64,000 nucleotides of DNA from NCBI RefSeq assembly GCF_900100305.1, contig NZ_FNEY01000013.1, positions 59,342 to 123,341 of the forward strand. The letters run 5' to 3'. Positions within the stretch are counted from its first letter, which is position 1. Each line of letters begins with the position of its first letter. This document shows, piece by piece, positions 42,528 to 52,276 of this stretch. Both the position numbers and the translations under genes were made by a program. This stretch comes from Paracidovorax citrulli (lineage in GTDB: Bacteria; Pseudomonadota; Gammaproteobacteria; Burkholderiales; Burkholderiaceae_C). The notes under the pieces were generated by a model. The model had not been told where the DNA came from, did no database searches, and saw only the letters and a program-made list of their open reading frames with translations.

Positions 42528-42813
42528 GGAGATACCTCTTTCGAAAAAGTGGGGGTGGGGCAGGGGCCCGGGCCGGGCCCTCCACGGCAGAGAGCGACGT
42601 TACCGCGTTTGCGCTTTTCCTGCAGTGGGACTGCGCCGCGACGGGATATGCGAGTCGTGCTAGCAAAATCGCAGCAACCGGCGGCGCACCGTGCCTTCTC
42701 CGGGACGGCTCGCTTATCTGTTTTCCGCATGAGCATGCGCGCAAACGGCGCTTAGCTGCCGGAAAAGAGATTCCTATGATGGGTACAACCAATCCAGCAA
42801 AGGGGTTATCCAG

Positions 42814-43860
42814 ATGCCATTCCCGCCGGGCCAGAGCACACCATCCAACCGCCGCCGCGCCCTGCAGGGCGCGGCCCTGGTGCTGGCAGGCAGCCTGCTG
42901 TGCGGCGTCGCCACGGCGCAGGCGAAGAAGGAAGTGGTGATCGGCTACCAGGACATGGTCGTGCCCTGGCGCCATGCGCAGGAGACCAAGGAGGTCGAGC
43001 GCCGCACCGGCTACCACGTGACCTACCGCAAGCTGGGCAGTGGTGCCGAGGTGGTGCGCGCGCTCGCCTCGGGCGCCATCCAGATCGGCGAGGCGGGCTC
43101 GTCCCCCATCGCGGCGGCGCTGTCGCAGGGCGTGCCGATCGAAGTCTTCTGGGTGCTGGACAACATCAACGACGCGGAGGCGCTGGTCGCGCGCAACGGC
43201 TCGGGCGTGAATTCGCTGGCCGACCTGAAGGGCAAAAAGATCGGCCTGCCTTTCGTCTCCACCACCCACTTCCATGCGCTGGTGGCGCTGCAGGACGCGG
43301 GCGTCGACCCCAAAACGGTGGACATCTTGAACCTGCGGCCGCCGGAGAACCTGGCCGCCTGGGAGCGTGGCGACATCGACGCCACCTTCGTCTGGGACCC
43401 GGTGCTCGCCAAGGTCAGGCAGAGTGGCAAGGTGCTCGTCACTTCCGGGCAGATCGCGGCGAAGACCGGCAAGGCCACGTTCGACGCACTGGCCGTGAAC
43501 CAGGAGTTCGCACGCGCGCACGATGCCTTCCTCACGCAGTTCGTGCAGGTGCTGGCCGATGCCGATAAGGCCTACACCGCTCACAAGGCGGCGTGGACGG
43601 CGGATGCCGCGCCCGTGAAGTCGATCGCCAAATGGTCCGGTGCCCAACCCCAGGCCGTGCCGGCCAGCCTCGCGCTCTATGCGTTCGTGCCGCCGGCCGA
43701 GCAGGCCGGACCGCAATGACTGGGCGGCGGGAAGGAGTCGGGCGTGGCGAAGTCACTGGCAGCTACGGCCGCCTTCCTGAAAGAGCAGGGGACGGTGCCA
43801 TCCGTGCTGCCCGATTATTCGGTGGGCGTGAACCCGGCGTGGGTGCGGCGTGCGCGCTGA
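42814..43860 (+). pseudogene. tauA: Taurine ABC transporter substrate-binding protein, internal stop
   Basis: The TauA-type periplasmic taurine-binding protein begins at ATG 42814 with a signal peptide ending near ATAQA and reads VVIGYQDMVVPWRHAQ, GSSPIAAALSQGVPIEVFW, KKIGLPFVSTTHFHALVALQDAG. TGA at 43717-43719 ends it at 301 residues, but the same frame continues with LGGGKESGVAKSLAATAAFL and [14 protein letters not shown] to 43860, matching the expected TauA C-terminus. A TGG-to-TGA change would explain it. The truncated product lacks about 46 residues. tauB overlaps the true end, so the full frame is ancestral. Confidence 0.85.
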
Positions 43861-44728
43861 GCCGTCCGTGCGAGCCGCAGGGGTGGGCGGCGCTGCTGGC
43901 CGCGGGGGCGGGGGCGCATTGTCCCTGCGTGACGTGAGCGTGCGCTACGCCGGCACGGATCAGCCCGCGCTGCAGGGCGTCGATCTCGATATCGCCGCGG
44001 GCGAACTGGTGGTGGCGCTGGGAGCCTCCGGATGCGGCAAGACCACGCTGCTGAACTGCATGGCCGGCTTCACCGAGCCCTCCGCCGGAAGCATCCTGCT
44101 GGATGGCCGGCCGGTGACGGGGCCGGGCGCCGAGCGCGGCGTGGTGTTCCAGAAACATGCCCTCATGCCATGGCTGAACGTGATCGACAACGTGGCGCTG
44201 GGCCTGCGGCTTCGCGGTGTTTCACGTGAAACGCGCCAGCGCCTGGCGGGCGAGCGGCTCGCCCAGGTAGGTCTGGAAAGCTTCGCGCAGGCGCCCGTCT
44301 GGCAACTCTCGGGCGGCATGCAGCAGCGCGTGGGCATTGCCCGTGCCCTGGCCAGCGACCCGCAGGTGCTGTTGATGGACGAGCGGTTCAGCGCGCTGGA
44401 TGCGTTCACGCGCCAATCGCTGCAGGAGTTGGTGCTGCGGCTGTGGCAGGGCACGGGCAAGACGATTTTCTTCATTACGCACGACGTGGAAGAGGCGTTG
44501 TTCCTCGCCTCCCGCCTGATCGTGATGGCGCCGCGCCCGGGCCGCATCGCGCGGCAGCACGGGCTGGATTTCAACCGGCAGTTCCTGGCGGGCCGGCCCG
44601 CCCGTGCGGTGAAATCCAGCTCGGCTTTCATCGACGGGCGTGAGCGTGTTCTGGACGAGGTGGCGCCATCGCTGGCCCCGCAGGCAGCGGCCCGGCAACC
44701 GGAGCACGTGGAGCATGTCCATGCCTGA
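43850..44728 (+). CDS. tauB: Taurine ABC transporter ATP-binding protein
   Basis: A 292-residue ABC ATPase of the nitrate/sulfonate/taurine family. Walker [10 protein letters not shown] (residues 58-66), signature LSGGMQQR (about 153-160) and H-loop THDVEEAL are present. Walker B reads [12 protein letters not shown]: the residue after the catalytic Glu178 is Arg179 where the family almost always has Pro, a CCG-to-CGG type change. It starts at GTG 43850, inside the tauA end. A parS-like site at 44218-44233 is embedded as VSRET. The C-terminal tail is Ala/Gln/His-rich. Activity may be impaired. Confidence 0.85.
   Translation: MRAEPSVRAAGVGGAAGRGGGGALSLRDVSVRYAGTDQPALQGVDLDIAAGELVVALGASGCGKTTLLNCMAGFTEPSAGSILLDGRPVTGPGAERGVVFQKHALMPWLNVIDNVALGLRLRGVSRETRQRLAGERLAQVGLESFAQAPVWQLSGGMQQRVGIARALASDPQVLLMDERFSALDAFTRQSLQELVLRLWQGTGKTIFFITHDVEEALFLASRLIVMAPRPGRIARQHGLDFNRQFLAGRPARAVKSSSAFIDGRERVLDEVAPSLAPQAAARQPEHVEHVHA
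44218..44233. other. parS-like centromere site 1 (in tauB)
   Basis: TGTTTCACGTGAAACG matches 15 of 16 bases of the canonical chromosomal parS palindrome. It is read within tauB as part of VSRET. Confidence 0.85.
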
Positions 44729-45635
44729 GGAAGCGTTGATGCCGTCGCTCCCCGGCATGGCGGCGCAGCCCCGGCGCGAGGCTGCTGCGCCGGGTCCGAC
44801 CCTGGCGCCTGCGGAGGCCGCCCCGTCGCCCGCCTTGCGGGCCGTTGCCCCGTACCGCCTGCCTGGCCAGGGGCCGAGCCGGGGCCTGAGCGTGGCCTGC
44901 GTCGCCGCATTCGCGCTGCTGTGGTGGCTGGCCACGCAGTTGCAGTGGGTCAAACCGCTGTTCCTGCCCGCACCCCAGGCCGTGCTGCTGGCGCTGCGCG
45001 ATGCCTGGGAAGGGCGCATCCAGGGCGGGGAACCCCTGTGGCGGCACCTGCAGTGGAGCGCGATCCGGGTCTTCGGCGCTTTCGTGCTCGCGGCCCTGAC
45101 GGCGGTTCCCGTCGGCATCGCCATGGGGGTGAGCCGCGTGGCGCGCGGCGTGTTCGATCCACCCATCGAGTTCTACCGGCCGCTGCCGCCGCTGGCCTAC
45201 CTGCCGCTCATCGTCATCTGGTTCGGCATCGACGAGACGGCCAAGATCCTGCTGATCTACCTCGCCTGCTTCGCGCCCATCGCGCTGGCAGCGCGGGCCG
45301 GAGTGCGCAGCGCGAGCGTGGAGCAGGTCCATGCCGCGCTGTCGCTGGGCGCGAGCCGCTGGCAGCTGGTGCGGCACGTGATCGTGCCGGCGGCACTGCC
45401 CGAGATCCTGGTGGGGCTGCGCATCGCCATCGGTTTCGGCTGGACGACGCTGGTAGCCGCGGAAATGGTGGCGGCAACGGTGGGCATCGGTCAGATGGTG
45501 CTCAATGCCTCGAACTTCCTGCGCACCGACCTCGTGGTGGCCGGCATCCTGGTGATCGGCCTGGTGGCCTGGACATTCGATCTGGTCATGCGCTGGGTGG
45601 AGGCCCGCGCAGTGCCCTGGAAGGGACGGGCCTGA
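44715..45635 (+). CDS. tauC: Taurine ABC transporter permease
   Basis: A 306-residue inner-membrane permease with about six membrane helices and the binding-protein-dependent transport EAA loop [31 protein letters not shown]. The core from [16 protein letters not shown] to the end matches TauC/SsuC; the N-terminal 55 residues form a Pro/Ala-rich extension. ATG 44715 overlaps the tauB end by 14 nt. It completes a tauABC operon; no tauD dioxygenase or ssuD follows. The permease itself looks intact even though tauA and tauB carry lesions. Confidence 0.88.
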   Translation: MSMPEEALMPSLPGMAAQPRREAAAPGPTLAPAEAAPSPALRAVAPYRLPGQGPSRGLSVACVAAFALLWWLATQLQWVKPLFLPAPQAVLLALRDAWEGRIQGGEPLWRHLQWSAIRVFGAFVLAALTAVPVGIAMGVSRVARGVFDPPIEFYRPLPPLAYLPLIVIWFGIDETAKILLIYLACFAPIALAARAGVRSASVEQVHAALSLGASRWQLVRHVIVPAALPEILVGLRIAIGFGWTTLVAAEMVAATVGIGQMVLNASNFLRTDLVVAGILVIGLVAWTFDLVMRWVEARAVPWKGRA

Positions 45636-45672
45636 ACGCGGGCCCGTCCTGTTCCTGCAAGCCTGGGAAGGC

Positions 45673-46281
45673 TTACTTCTGCAGGCCCTCTGCCTTGAGG
45701 GCGGCCTGCACGGCCGGGCGGGAGCCCACGCGTGCCAGATAGGCCTGCAGGTTCGGCAGGCCGGACAGGTCCACGCCCACGTGCTTGCCCCAGCCGCTGA
45801 CGGTGAACAGGTAGCCGTCCGCCACGGAGAAGTGCTCGCCCGTCAGCCATTCCCTGCCGGAGAGCTGTTCGTCCACCCACTGGAAGCGCGACATCAGCTT
45901 CTCGCGCACGATGGGTTTGTACGCATCGGGCGTGTTGGGCTGGAACAGCGGGCTGTGGCCCTTGTGCAGTTCCGTGCCGATGAAGTTCAGCCATTCCTGC
46001 AGGCGATAGCGCGCCAGCGTGCCGTTGGCCGGCGCCAGGTTCTTGTGGGGCGCCTGGTCGGCGATGTATTGCACGATGGCGGGGCCTTCGCGCAGGCGGG
46101 TGCCGTCGTCGAGTTCCAGCACCGGCACATAGCCGAGGGGGTTGATGGTATAGAAGTCGGTCCCGTCCTGGAGCTTGTGGCTCTTGGTGCTCGCGAGCAC
46201 GGGGGTGAAGGCCAGGCCGGCCTCGTGCAGGGCGATGTGCGGGGAAAGCGAGCAGGCACCAGGACTGTAGTAGAGCTTCAT
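45673..46281 (-). CDS. gst: Glutathione S-transferase, beta class
   Basis: A 202-residue cytoplasmic GST. The thioredoxin-like N-domain has MKLYYSPGACSLSPHIALHE with the beta-class Cys10, NPLGYVPVLELDDG (cis-Pro) and LREGPAIVQYIAD (glutathione-binding Ser/Glu replaced region), followed by an all-helical C-domain with FSVADGYLFTV. It conjugates glutathione to electrophiles and may bind hydrophobic ligands. Beta-class enzymes in E. coli and Proteus are similar in length. No Shine-Dalgarno is obvious; the gene is transcribed away from tauC. Confidence 0.9.
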   Translation of the reverse strand: MKLYYSPGACSLSPHIALHEAGLAFTPVLASTKSHKLQDGTDFYTINPLGYVPVLELDDGTRLREGPAIVQYIADQAPHKNLAPANGTLARYRLQEWLNFIGTELHKGHSPLFQPNTPDAYKPIVREKLMSRFQWVDEQLSGREWLTGEHFSVADGYLFTVSGWGKHVGVDLSGLPNLQAYLARVGSRPAVQAALKAEGLQK

Positions 46282-46384
46282 GGTCAGGTTGTGAAGGCAG
46301 TGGAACAAGCCTGCCATGCTATAGCGAAGCGGAAATCCGTGCTGTCGGCCTGCGAGCCGACGCACAGGGCGGCCACCCCGGCCG

Positions 46385-46648
46385 TCACGCAGGCAGGGTG
46401 GCGGCTTCCAGCCGGCCGAGCCAGACCAGGGCATGCTCCCTGCCGGGGCCGCACATGTCTTCGGAGGGCCGCAGGGATGCGCAGACCGCCGGCCGCTCGG
46501 CGCTGCCGAAAATCCGGCAGCGCAGCTGGCTGTCGAGCTGGACGCAGGGAACCCCGGCAGGCTTGCCGGAGGGCATGCCGGGGATGGGGCTCGTGATGGA
46601 GGGGGCGATGCAGCAGGCGCCGCATCCCGGCCGGCATGCCAGGGCCAT
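46385..46648 (-). CDS. YkgJ-family cysteine-cluster protein, short
   Basis: An 87-residue protein with CRPGCGACC at residues 5-13 and further cysteines at [21 protein letters not shown] and MCGPG, the CxCxCC metal-binding pattern of YkgJ-like proteins. It begins 6 nt after the FMN reductase stop, so the two probably form an operon. The metal and function are unknown. Paralogous in type to the gene at 268-696 but shorter and divergent. Confidence 0.78.
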   Translation of the reverse strand: MALACRPGCGACCIAPSITSPIPGMPSGKPAGVPCVQLDSQLRCRIFGSAERPAVCASLRPSEDMCGPGREHALVWLGRLEAATLPA

Positions 46649-46654
46649 GGGCGG

Positions 46655-47236
46655 TCAGGTACCCAGGCGGCCAGCGGCCCAGAGCACCTGGTCCACGACG
46701 GCGCGCACGCGGCCGTGGTGGGCGGCATCCACGAAACCGTCCTGCGCGTCGAAGGCGCTGCCCGCATGCCCGAGGGCGAAGGCCTGCGGTGCCAGCCAGC
46801 ACTCCAGGTTGATGAGCAGCGGGGCCAGCTGGCTTTGCGACCGCAGGCCGCCCAGGCCGCCCGGCGAGGCGCTCAGCATGCCCACCACCTTGCCGCGGAA
46901 GGGCAGGGTGCCGTCGCTCCACACCGGGTGGCCCGCCACCGGGCTGGAGGCCCAGTCGATGGTGTTCTTGAGCAGCGCGGTGTAGCTGCCGTTGTATTCG
47001 GGCGAGCACACGATCCAGCCTGCGTGGGCATGCAGGATCTCCTTGAGCCGCACCACGTCGGCGGGGGTGCCTCGTGCCTCGAGGTCCGCGTTGTAGAGCG
47101 GGATGTCGAAGTCCGACAGCTCCAGCAGCGTGGTGTCCGCGCCCGCGGCGTGGGCGATGTCGGCGGCGGCGCGCGCCAGCCGGCGGTTGAGGGATTGCTG
47201 GCGGGTGCTGCCCGCGAAAACGAGGATTTTTGGCAT
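46655..47236 (-). CDS. NADPH-dependent FMN reductase-like flavoprotein
   Basis: A 193-residue flavodoxin-fold oxidoreductase. [17 protein letters not shown] binds the FMN phosphate; [19 protein letters not shown] is the signature of the NADPH:FMN/chromate reductase (ChrR/ArsH-like) family; [13 protein letters not shown] completes the isoalloxazine site. Probably reduces FMN, quinones, azo compounds or chromate in the cytoplasm; the natural substrate is uncertain. Followed after 6 nt by the short YkgJ-like gene. A parS-like site lies 45 nt upstream of its start. Confidence 0.85.
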   Translation of the reverse strand: MPKILVFAGSTRQQSLNRRLARAAADIAHAAGADTTLLELSDFDIPLYNADLEARGTPADVVRLKEILHAHAGWIVCSPEYNGSYTALLKNTIDWASSPVAGHPVWSDGTLPFRGKVVGMLSASPGGLGGLRSQSQLAPLLINLECWLAPQAFALGHAGSAFDAQDGFVDAAHHGRVRAVVDQVLWAAGRLGT

Positions 47237-47280
47237 GGCCGCATTGCAACACACCGCCGGGACAGGAATCCTGCAAGCAG

Positions 47281-47296
47281 TGTTCCACGTGAAACA
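47281..47296. other. parS-like centromere site 2 (intergenic)
   Basis: TGTTCCACGTGAAACA matches 15 of 16 bases of canonical parS. It is the only intergenic site, in the 289-bp region between the FMN reductase gene and mnmG. Nothing else was recognised in that region apart from the mnmG Shine-Dalgarno near 47510. Confidence 0.9.
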
Positions 47297-47525
47297 TCGG
47301 GGCGGACACCCCGCCCGTGCCCGGGGCGTTCCGCCCGAGGGTGGCGCGCGCATGGCCGAAGTGGGAAAATCCCCGCCTTTCCCCAATCACCCATCCGCTG
47401 ACCCGGATTCGGTGGCCCCGGCCTGTTGCCGGTGCCAGCAGGGTCAAGGTGTGCGCCGGAGGCCCGGTGTGCGCCCCTTATCGGTAACGGGCCGCCCCCT
47501 CGTCCGAGGTCCCGGAGCAGTTTGC

Positions 47526-49493
47526 ATGTTGTACCCCCAGGAATTTGATGTCATCGTCGTCGGCGGAGGCCATGCCGGCACCGAAGCCGCATTGGCCGCT
47601 GCCCGCATGGGCAGCAGGACGCTGCTGCTCACCCACAATATCGAGACGCTGGGGCAGATGAGCTGCAACCCCAGCATCGGGGGCATCGGCAAGGGCCATC
47701 TCGTGAAAGAGGTGGACGCGCTCGGCGGTGCCATGGCGCTGGCGACGGACGAGGGCGGCATCCAGTTCCGCATCCTCAACAGCTCCAAGGGCCCGGCCGT
47801 GCGTGCCACGCGCGCGCAGGCGGACCGCATCCTGTACAAGGCCGCCATCCGCCGCATGCTGGAGAACCAGCCCAACCTGTGGCTCTTCCAGCAGGCCGTG
47901 GACGACCTGATGGTGGAGGGCGACCGGGTGGTGGGCGCCATCACGCAGGTGGGCATCCGGTTCCGGGCCCGCACCGTGGTGCTGACCGCGGGCACCTTCC
48001 TGGACGGCAAGATCCACGTCGGCCTGAACAACTACTCCGCCGGCCGGGCAGGGGACCCGCCCGCCGTGTCGCTCAGCGCGCGCCTGAAGGAATTGCAGCT
48101 GCCCCAGGGCCGGCTCAAGACCGGCACGCCGCCGCGCATCGACGGCCGCAGCATCGATTTCAGCCAATGCGAGGAACAGCCCGGTGACGGCATGCCCGGT
48201 GGCGTGAACGAAGGCACCCTGCCGGTGTTCAGCTTCATGGGCAGCACGGCGATGCACCCGCGCCAGGTGCCGTGCTGGATCACGCACACCAACGAGCGCA
48301 CGCACGAGATCATCCGGTCGGGCTTCGACCGCAGCCCCATGTTCACCGGCAAGATCGAAGGCGTGGGGCCGCGCTACTGCCCCAGCGTGGAAGACAAGAT
48401 CAACCGCTTTGCGGACAAGGACAGCCACCAGATCTTCCTCGAGCCGGAAGGGCTGACCACGCACGAGTTCTATCCCAACGGCATTTCCACCAGCCTGCCG
48501 TTCGACGTGCAGTACGACCTGGTGCGCTCGATGCGCGGCCTGGAGAACGCCCACATCCTGCGCCCCGGCTACGCCATCGAATACGACTACTTCGACCCGC
48601 GATCGCTCAAGAGCAACTTCGAGACACGCCAGATCCAGGGACTTTTCTTCGCCGGACAGATCAACGGCACGACGGGCTATGAGGAAGCCGCCGCGCAGGG
48701 CCTGTTCGCGGGCATCAACGCCGCGCTGCAGTGCCGCGGCGAATCCGCATGGCTGCCGCGCCGTGACGAGGCCTACCTGGGCGTGCTGGTGGACGATCTC
48801 ATCACCAAGGGCGTGACCGAGCCCTACCGCATGTTCACCAGCCGGGCCGAATTCCGGTTGCAGCTGCGGGAGGACAACGCGGACATGCGGCTGACCGAGG
48901 CCGGGCGCCGCATGGGCCTGGTGGACGACGCGCGCTGGGATGCCTTCAGCCGCAAGCGCGATGCGGTGGCCCGGGAAACCGAGCGCCTGAAGTCCACCTG
49001 GGTGAATCCCCGCAACCTGCCTGCCGAGGAGTCGGCCCGGGTGCTGGGCAAGTCCATCGAGCATGAATACAACCTGTTCGACCTGCTGCGCCGGCCGGAT
49101 GTCACCTATGACGCGCTGACGGGCATGGACGGAGGCAAGTACGCCAGTACCGCTGTTTCACGTGAAACACTCGGTGAGCTGAGCGCGCCGGTGATCGAGC
49201 AGGTGGAGATCGCCGCCAAGTACGCGGGCTACATCGACCGCCAGAAGGACGAGGTGCAGCGCGCCTCCTATTACGAGAACCTGCAGCTGCCCCAGGAGCT
49301 GGACTACATGCAGGTGGCGGCACTGTCGATCGAGGTGCGCCAGAAGCTGCAGAAGCACCGGCCCGAGACACTGGGCCAGGCCTCGCGGATTTCCGGGGTG
49401 ACGCCGGCCGCGGTATCGCTGTTGCTGGTGCACCTGAAGAAGGGCGGCTTCCGGGGCTTCACGGCCCAGCAGGCTGACGAGGTGGCCGCGTGA
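47526..49493 (+). CDS. mnmG: tRNA uridine-5-carboxymethylaminomethyl modification enzyme MnmG (GidA)
   Basis: A 655-residue FAD protein that with MnmE builds the cmnm5 modification at U34 of several tRNAs. FAD-binding [12 protein letters not shown] is at residues 11-22; [42 protein letters not shown] and [13 protein letters not shown] are the conserved family blocks, and the C-terminal helical domain is complete. The start ATG 47526 has CCGGAG upstream; longer in-frame extensions are not conserved. Its stop overlaps the rsmG GTG. A perfect parS lies within it (read VSRET). The mnmG-rsmG-parAB order is typical of origin-proximal regions. Confidence 0.96.
   Translation: MLYPQEFDVIVVGGGHAGTEAALAAARMGSRTLLLTHNIETLGQMSCNPSIGGIGKGHLVKEVDALGGAMALATDEGGIQFRILNSSKGPAVRATRAQADRILYKAAIRRMLENQPNLWLFQQAVDDLMVEGDRVVGAITQVGIRFRARTVVLTAGTFLDGKIHVGLNNYSAGRAGDPPAVSLSARLKELQLPQGRLKTGTPPRIDGRSIDFSQCEEQPGDGMPGGVNEGTLPVFSFMGSTAMHPRQVPCWITHTNERTHEIIRSGFDRSPMFTGKIEGVGPRYCPSVEDKINRFADKDSHQIFLEPEGLTTHEFYPNGISTSLPFDVQYDLVRSMRGLENAHILRPGYAIEYDYFDPRSLKSNFETRQIQGLFFAGQINGTTGYEEAAAQGLFAGINAALQCRGESAWLPRRDEAYLGVLVDDLITKGVTEPYRMFTSRAEFRLQLREDNADMRLTEAGRRMGLVDDARWDAFSRKRDAVARETERLKSTWVNPRNLPAEESARVLGKSIEHEYNLFDLLRRPDVTYDALTGMDGGKYASTAVSRETLGELSAPVIEQVEIAAKYAGYIDRQKDEVQRASYYENLQLPQELDYMQVAALSIEVRQKLQKHRPETLGQASRISGVTPAAVSLLLVHLKKGGFRGFTAQQADEVAA
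49154..49169. other. parS-like centromere site 3 (in mnmG)
   Basis: TGTTTCACGTGAAACA is a perfect 16-bp palindrome identical to the canonical chromosomal parS. It is embedded in the mnmG coding sequence. Confidence 0.95.
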
Positions 49494-50221
49494 CGGTGGC
49501 TGCCGACGCTTTGTCGGCACCTCTGCGTGCAGGGGCGGAGGCCCTGGGCCTGGATCTGTCGGAGGCCCACCTGGGGCAATTGCTGGAGTTCCTGGCCCTG
49601 CTGCAGAAGTGGAACCAGGTCTATAACCTGACGGCGGTGCGTGATCCGCAGGAGATGCTCACGCACCACCTGCTCGACAGCCTCGCGGCGGTGGCGCCGC
49701 TGCAGCGCCATCTCCGGGGGATGCAGGACCTGCCGGGCAGCGCGGGCGATGGCGCCAAGCTGCGCCTGCTGGATGTGGGTTCGGGCGGTGGCCTGCCGGG
49801 CGTGGTGTTCGCCATCTGCTGTCCCGCGCTGGACGTGAGCTGTGTGGATACGGTGGCCAAGAAGGCGGCCTTCATCCAGCAGGCCGCCGTGTCGCTGCGG
49901 CTGCGCAACCTGCGAGGCATCCATGCGCGTGTGGAAAACCTGGCGGGGCCGTTCGACGTGGTGAGCTGCCGGGCGTTCGCCTCGCTGCCGGATTTCGTGG
50001 CGTGGTCGCAGGCGGCTATCGCCGCGAACGGCGTTTGGCTGGCGATGAAGGGCCGTGACCCGTCCGATGAAATCACCGGACTGCCTCCCATCGCGGAAGT
50101 GTTCCACGTGGAACAACTCGCCGTGCCGGGCCTCGACGCCGAACGGTGCATTGTCTGGATGCGGCCGCGAAAGGGTGCCGAAGCCGGCGCGGATGGCGTG
50201 GGCGGTCCAGCCCTGCCTTAA
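49490..50221 (+). CDS. rsmG: 16S rRNA (guanine527-N7)-methyltransferase RsmG (GidB)
   Basis: A 243-residue SAM-dependent methyltransferase that modifies G527 of 16S rRNA; its loss gives low-level streptomycin resistance in several bacteria. [27 protein letters not shown] near residues 39-65 and [14 protein letters not shown] (motif I, about 92-105) are diagnostic, and [12 protein letters not shown] follows. It starts at GTG 49490 overlapping the mnmG stop by 4 nt. The C-terminal 20 residues are a Gly/Ala-rich extension. A parS-like site in its 3' part reads as FHVEQ. Confidence 0.94.
   Translation: MTVAADALSAPLRAGAEALGLDLSEAHLGQLLEFLALLQKWNQVYNLTAVRDPQEMLTHHLLDSLAAVAPLQRHLRGMQDLPGSAGDGAKLRLLDVGSGGGLPGVVFAICCPALDVSCVDTVAKKAAFIQQAAVSLRLRNLRGIHARVENLAGPFDVVSCRAFASLPDFVAWSQAAIAANGVWLAMKGRDPSDEITGLPPIAEVFHVEQLAVPGLDAERCIVWMRPRKGAEAGADGVGGPALP
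50100..50115. other. parS-like centromere site 4 (in rsmG)
   Basis: TGTTCCACGTGGAACA is a perfect palindrome matching 14 of 16 canonical parS bases, with a symmetrical T-to-C/A-to-G pair. About 800 bp upstream of parA. Confidence 0.8.
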
Positions 50222-50250
50222 ACTCCCGCTTCCAATTTTCGGGGGTGCTG

Positions 50251-50865
50251 ATGTTTGGCATTGCGGACTACGGCGCATTCGTCGCCGCCATCCTGTTGTT
50301 CCTGGCCATTCCCGGCCCGGGCAATCTGGCGCTTGTCACCTCCACCGGCAAGGGCGGCGTGCGCGCCGGGATGGCGGCCACCCTGGGCGTCATCGCGGGT
50401 GACCAGGTGCTGCTGTGGATGGCGGTGGCCGGCGTGGCCGCGATGCTCTCCGCGGTGCCGGCGGTTTTCCATGCGGTGCAGTGGCTGGGTGCCGCCTACC
50501 TGGCCTGGATGGGCGGGCGCATGCTGCTGGCCCGGCCCGGTTCGGCACCAGTCATCGCCATCCAGCCCCGGCACTACTTCCGCCAGGCCGCGCTCATCAC
50601 GCTGCTCAACCCCAAGGCCATCATGTTCTACATGGCGTTCTTTCCGCTGTTCGTCGATCCGGCCCGCCACCGCGGCCTGTTGACCTTCGGCGTGATGGCC
50701 GCCACGATCGCGGTGCTCTCGTTCTTCTACGGGCTGGGCGTGGTGCTGCTGACGCACCGCATGGCCGAGCGCATGCGTGCCCGGCCCGCGCTGGGCCGCG
50801 CGCTGGAGCGTCTGGCGGGCACGTTCCTGATCGGTTTCGGCATCAAGCTGGCCGTGGCCCGCTGA
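50251..50865 (+). CDS. LysE/RhtB-family amino-acid exporter
   Basis: A 204-residue inner-membrane exporter with about six hydrophobic segments. Family signature: FLAIPGPGNLALVTSTGKGGVRAG near residues 14-37 and ALITLLNPKAIMFYMAFFPLFVD in the middle. Such proteins export lysine, threonine, homoserine lactone or other amino acids; the substrate cannot be deduced. The ATG 50251 lies 29 nt after rsmG, within the mnmG-rsmG-parAB block, an insertion relative to many related genomes. Shine-Dalgarno GGGGGTG is suitably placed. Confidence 0.87.
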   Translation: MFGIADYGAFVAAILLFLAIPGPGNLALVTSTGKGGVRAGMAATLGVIAGDQVLLWMAVAGVAAMLSAVPAVFHAVQWLGAAYLAWMGGRMLLARPGSAPVIAIQPRHYFRQAALITLLNPKAIMFYMAFFPLFVDPARHRGLLTFGVMAATIAVLSFFYGLGVVLLTHRMAERMRARPALGRALERLAGTFLIGFGIKLAVAR

Positions 50866-50910
50866 CCCTTCCCCACCTACTGGCTGCAAGGCCCCATCCC
50901 TTCCATTCCC

Positions 50911-51681
50911 ATGGCCAAGATTTTCTGCATTGCCAACCAGAAAGGCGGCGTCGGCAAGACGACCACCTCCGTCAACCTCGCCGCAGGCCTCGCCAAGGTG
51001 GGCCAGCGCGTGCTGCTGGTGGACCTCGATCCCCAGGGCAATGCCACCATGGGTTCGGGGGTGGACAAGCGCGCGCTCGAACTCACCGTCTATGACGTGC
51101 TGCTGGAATCGGCCTCCGTGCAGGAGGCGGCGGTGCTGTCGGAGCAGTGCGGCTACCGCGTGCTGGGCGCGAACCGCGAACTGGCGGGCGCCGAGGTGGA
51201 GCTGGTGGCCCTGGAGCAGCGCGAGCGGCGCCTCAAGAGCGCCCTGGCGCCGGTGGACAAGGATTTCGATTTCATCCTCATCGACTGCCCGCCGAGCCTC
51301 TCGATGCTGACGCTCAACGGCCTGTGCAGCGCGCACGGGGTGATCGTGCCGATGCAGTGCGAGTACTTCGCGCTCGAGGGCCTGACCGACCTCGTCAACA
51401 CGATCAAGCAGGTGCATGCCAACCTGAACAAGGACCTGCAGATCATCGGCCTGCTGCGCGTGATGTTCGATCCGCGCATCACGCTGCAGAGCCAGGTCAG
51501 CGAACAGCTCAAGGACCATTTCGGCGACAAGGTGTTCGACACCGTGATTCCCCGCAATGTGCGCCTGGCGGAGGCGCCGAGCTACGGCCTGCCGGGCGTG
51601 GTATTCGACCCGGGCGCCAAGGGCAGCCAGGCCTTCGTGGACTTCGCGCGCGAGATGGTCAAGCGCGTCAGGCGCATGTGA
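50911..51681 (+). CDS. parA: Chromosome-partitioning ATPase ParA (Soj)
   Basis: A 256-residue deviant Walker A ATPase that moves ParB-parS complexes along the nucleoid. KGGVGKTT lies at residues 11-18, VDLDPQGNAT at 38-47, FILIDCPPSLS (Walker B) near 121-131, and the C-terminal YGLPGVVFDP is typical of chromosomal ParA. No N-terminal DNA-binding extension, as expected for chromosomal type. It is followed by a short hydrolase gene, not directly by parB. Four parS-like sites lie within 7 kb upstream. Confidence 0.96.
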   Translation: MAKIFCIANQKGGVGKTTTSVNLAAGLAKVGQRVLLVDLDPQGNATMGSGVDKRALELTVYDVLLESASVQEAAVLSEQCGYRVLGANRELAGAEVELVALEQRERRLKSALAPVDKDFDFILIDCPPSLSMLTLNGLCSAHGVIVPMQCEYFALEGLTDLVNTIKQVHANLNKDLQIIGLLRVMFDPRITLQSQVSEQLKDHFGDKVFDTVIPRNVRLAEAPSYGLPGVVFDPGAKGSQAFVDFAREMVKRVRRM

Positions 51682-51686
51682 TCGGT

Positions 51687-51705
51687 TGCTATCAAATGAA
51701 TAGCA
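51687..51705 (+). repeat. Short hairpin between parA and the hydrolase gene
   Basis: TGCTAT-caaatga-ATAGCA, 6 nt after the parA stop and overlapping the first start codons of the next gene. Similar CTATCAAA...ATAGC words are, to my recollection, frequent dispersed repeats in Comamonadaceae. Confidence 0.45.
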
Positions 51706-52247
51706 TGAATCCCGACGACGTGCTCATCCTGCCGGGCTGGCAGAACTCCGGACCCGACCACTGGCAGAGCCGCTGGGAGCGCCGCTACGGCTACCGCCGC
51801 GTGGAGCAGCACGACTGGATGCGCCCGCTGCGCGGCGACTGGTCGGCGCGGCTGGAGGACGTGGTGGGCGACGCGCCCCGGCCGGTGGTGCTGGTGGCGC
51901 ACAGCCTGGGCTGCATCCTCACGGCCTGGTGGGCCGCCCACACGCGGCATGCCGGCAAGGTGCGCGGCGCGCTGCTGGTGGGGCCTGGCGACGTGGAGCG
52001 GCCCGACATCGCGGCGCTGCTGCCCGGCTGGACGCCCGTCGCGCGCGCCGCGCTGCCGTTCCCCGCGGTGCTCGTGGGCAGCCACGACGACCCCTATTGC
52101 TCACTGGAACGCGCCCGGGCGATGGCCTCGGACTGGCATGCGCGCTTCGTGGATGCGGGGGCGCGTGGCCACCTGAATGCCGACTCGGGGCTGGGCGACT
52201 GGGACGAGGGGCATGCACTGCTCGCTCCCTGGACGGAAACGCGCTGA
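51696..52247 (+). CDS. RBBP9/YdeN-family alpha/beta hydrolase
   Basis: A 183-residue serine hydrolase of the RBBP9/YdeN group. Nucleophile Ser is in VAHSLGCI (GHS/AHSLG elbow), the acid in SHDDPYCS and the His in GHLNADSGLGDW, so the triad is complete. LILPGWQNSGPDHWQSRWE at the N-terminus is diagnostic. Substrate unknown. The start could be ATG 51696 or 51705, both inside a short hairpin. It sits between parA and parB, which are usually adjacent, and is probably transcribed with them. Confidence 0.82.
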   Translation: MNSMNPDDVLILPGWQNSGPDHWQSRWERRYGYRRVEQHDWMRPLRGDWSARLEDVVGDAPRPVVLVAHSLGCILTAWWAAHTRHAGKVRGALLVGPGDVERPDIAALLPGWTPVARAALPFPAVLVGSHDDPYCSLERARAMASDWHARFVDAGARGHLNADSGLGDWDEGHALLAPWTETR

Positions 52248-52276
52248 ATCTTCCACTTTCATTCGGATCACATCGC

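Noticed and set aside
44218..44233. The tauB parS-like site as an ordinary transcription-factor operator
   Set aside because: It lies well inside coding sequence and matches canonical parS at 15 of 16 bases, with three further copies near parAB.
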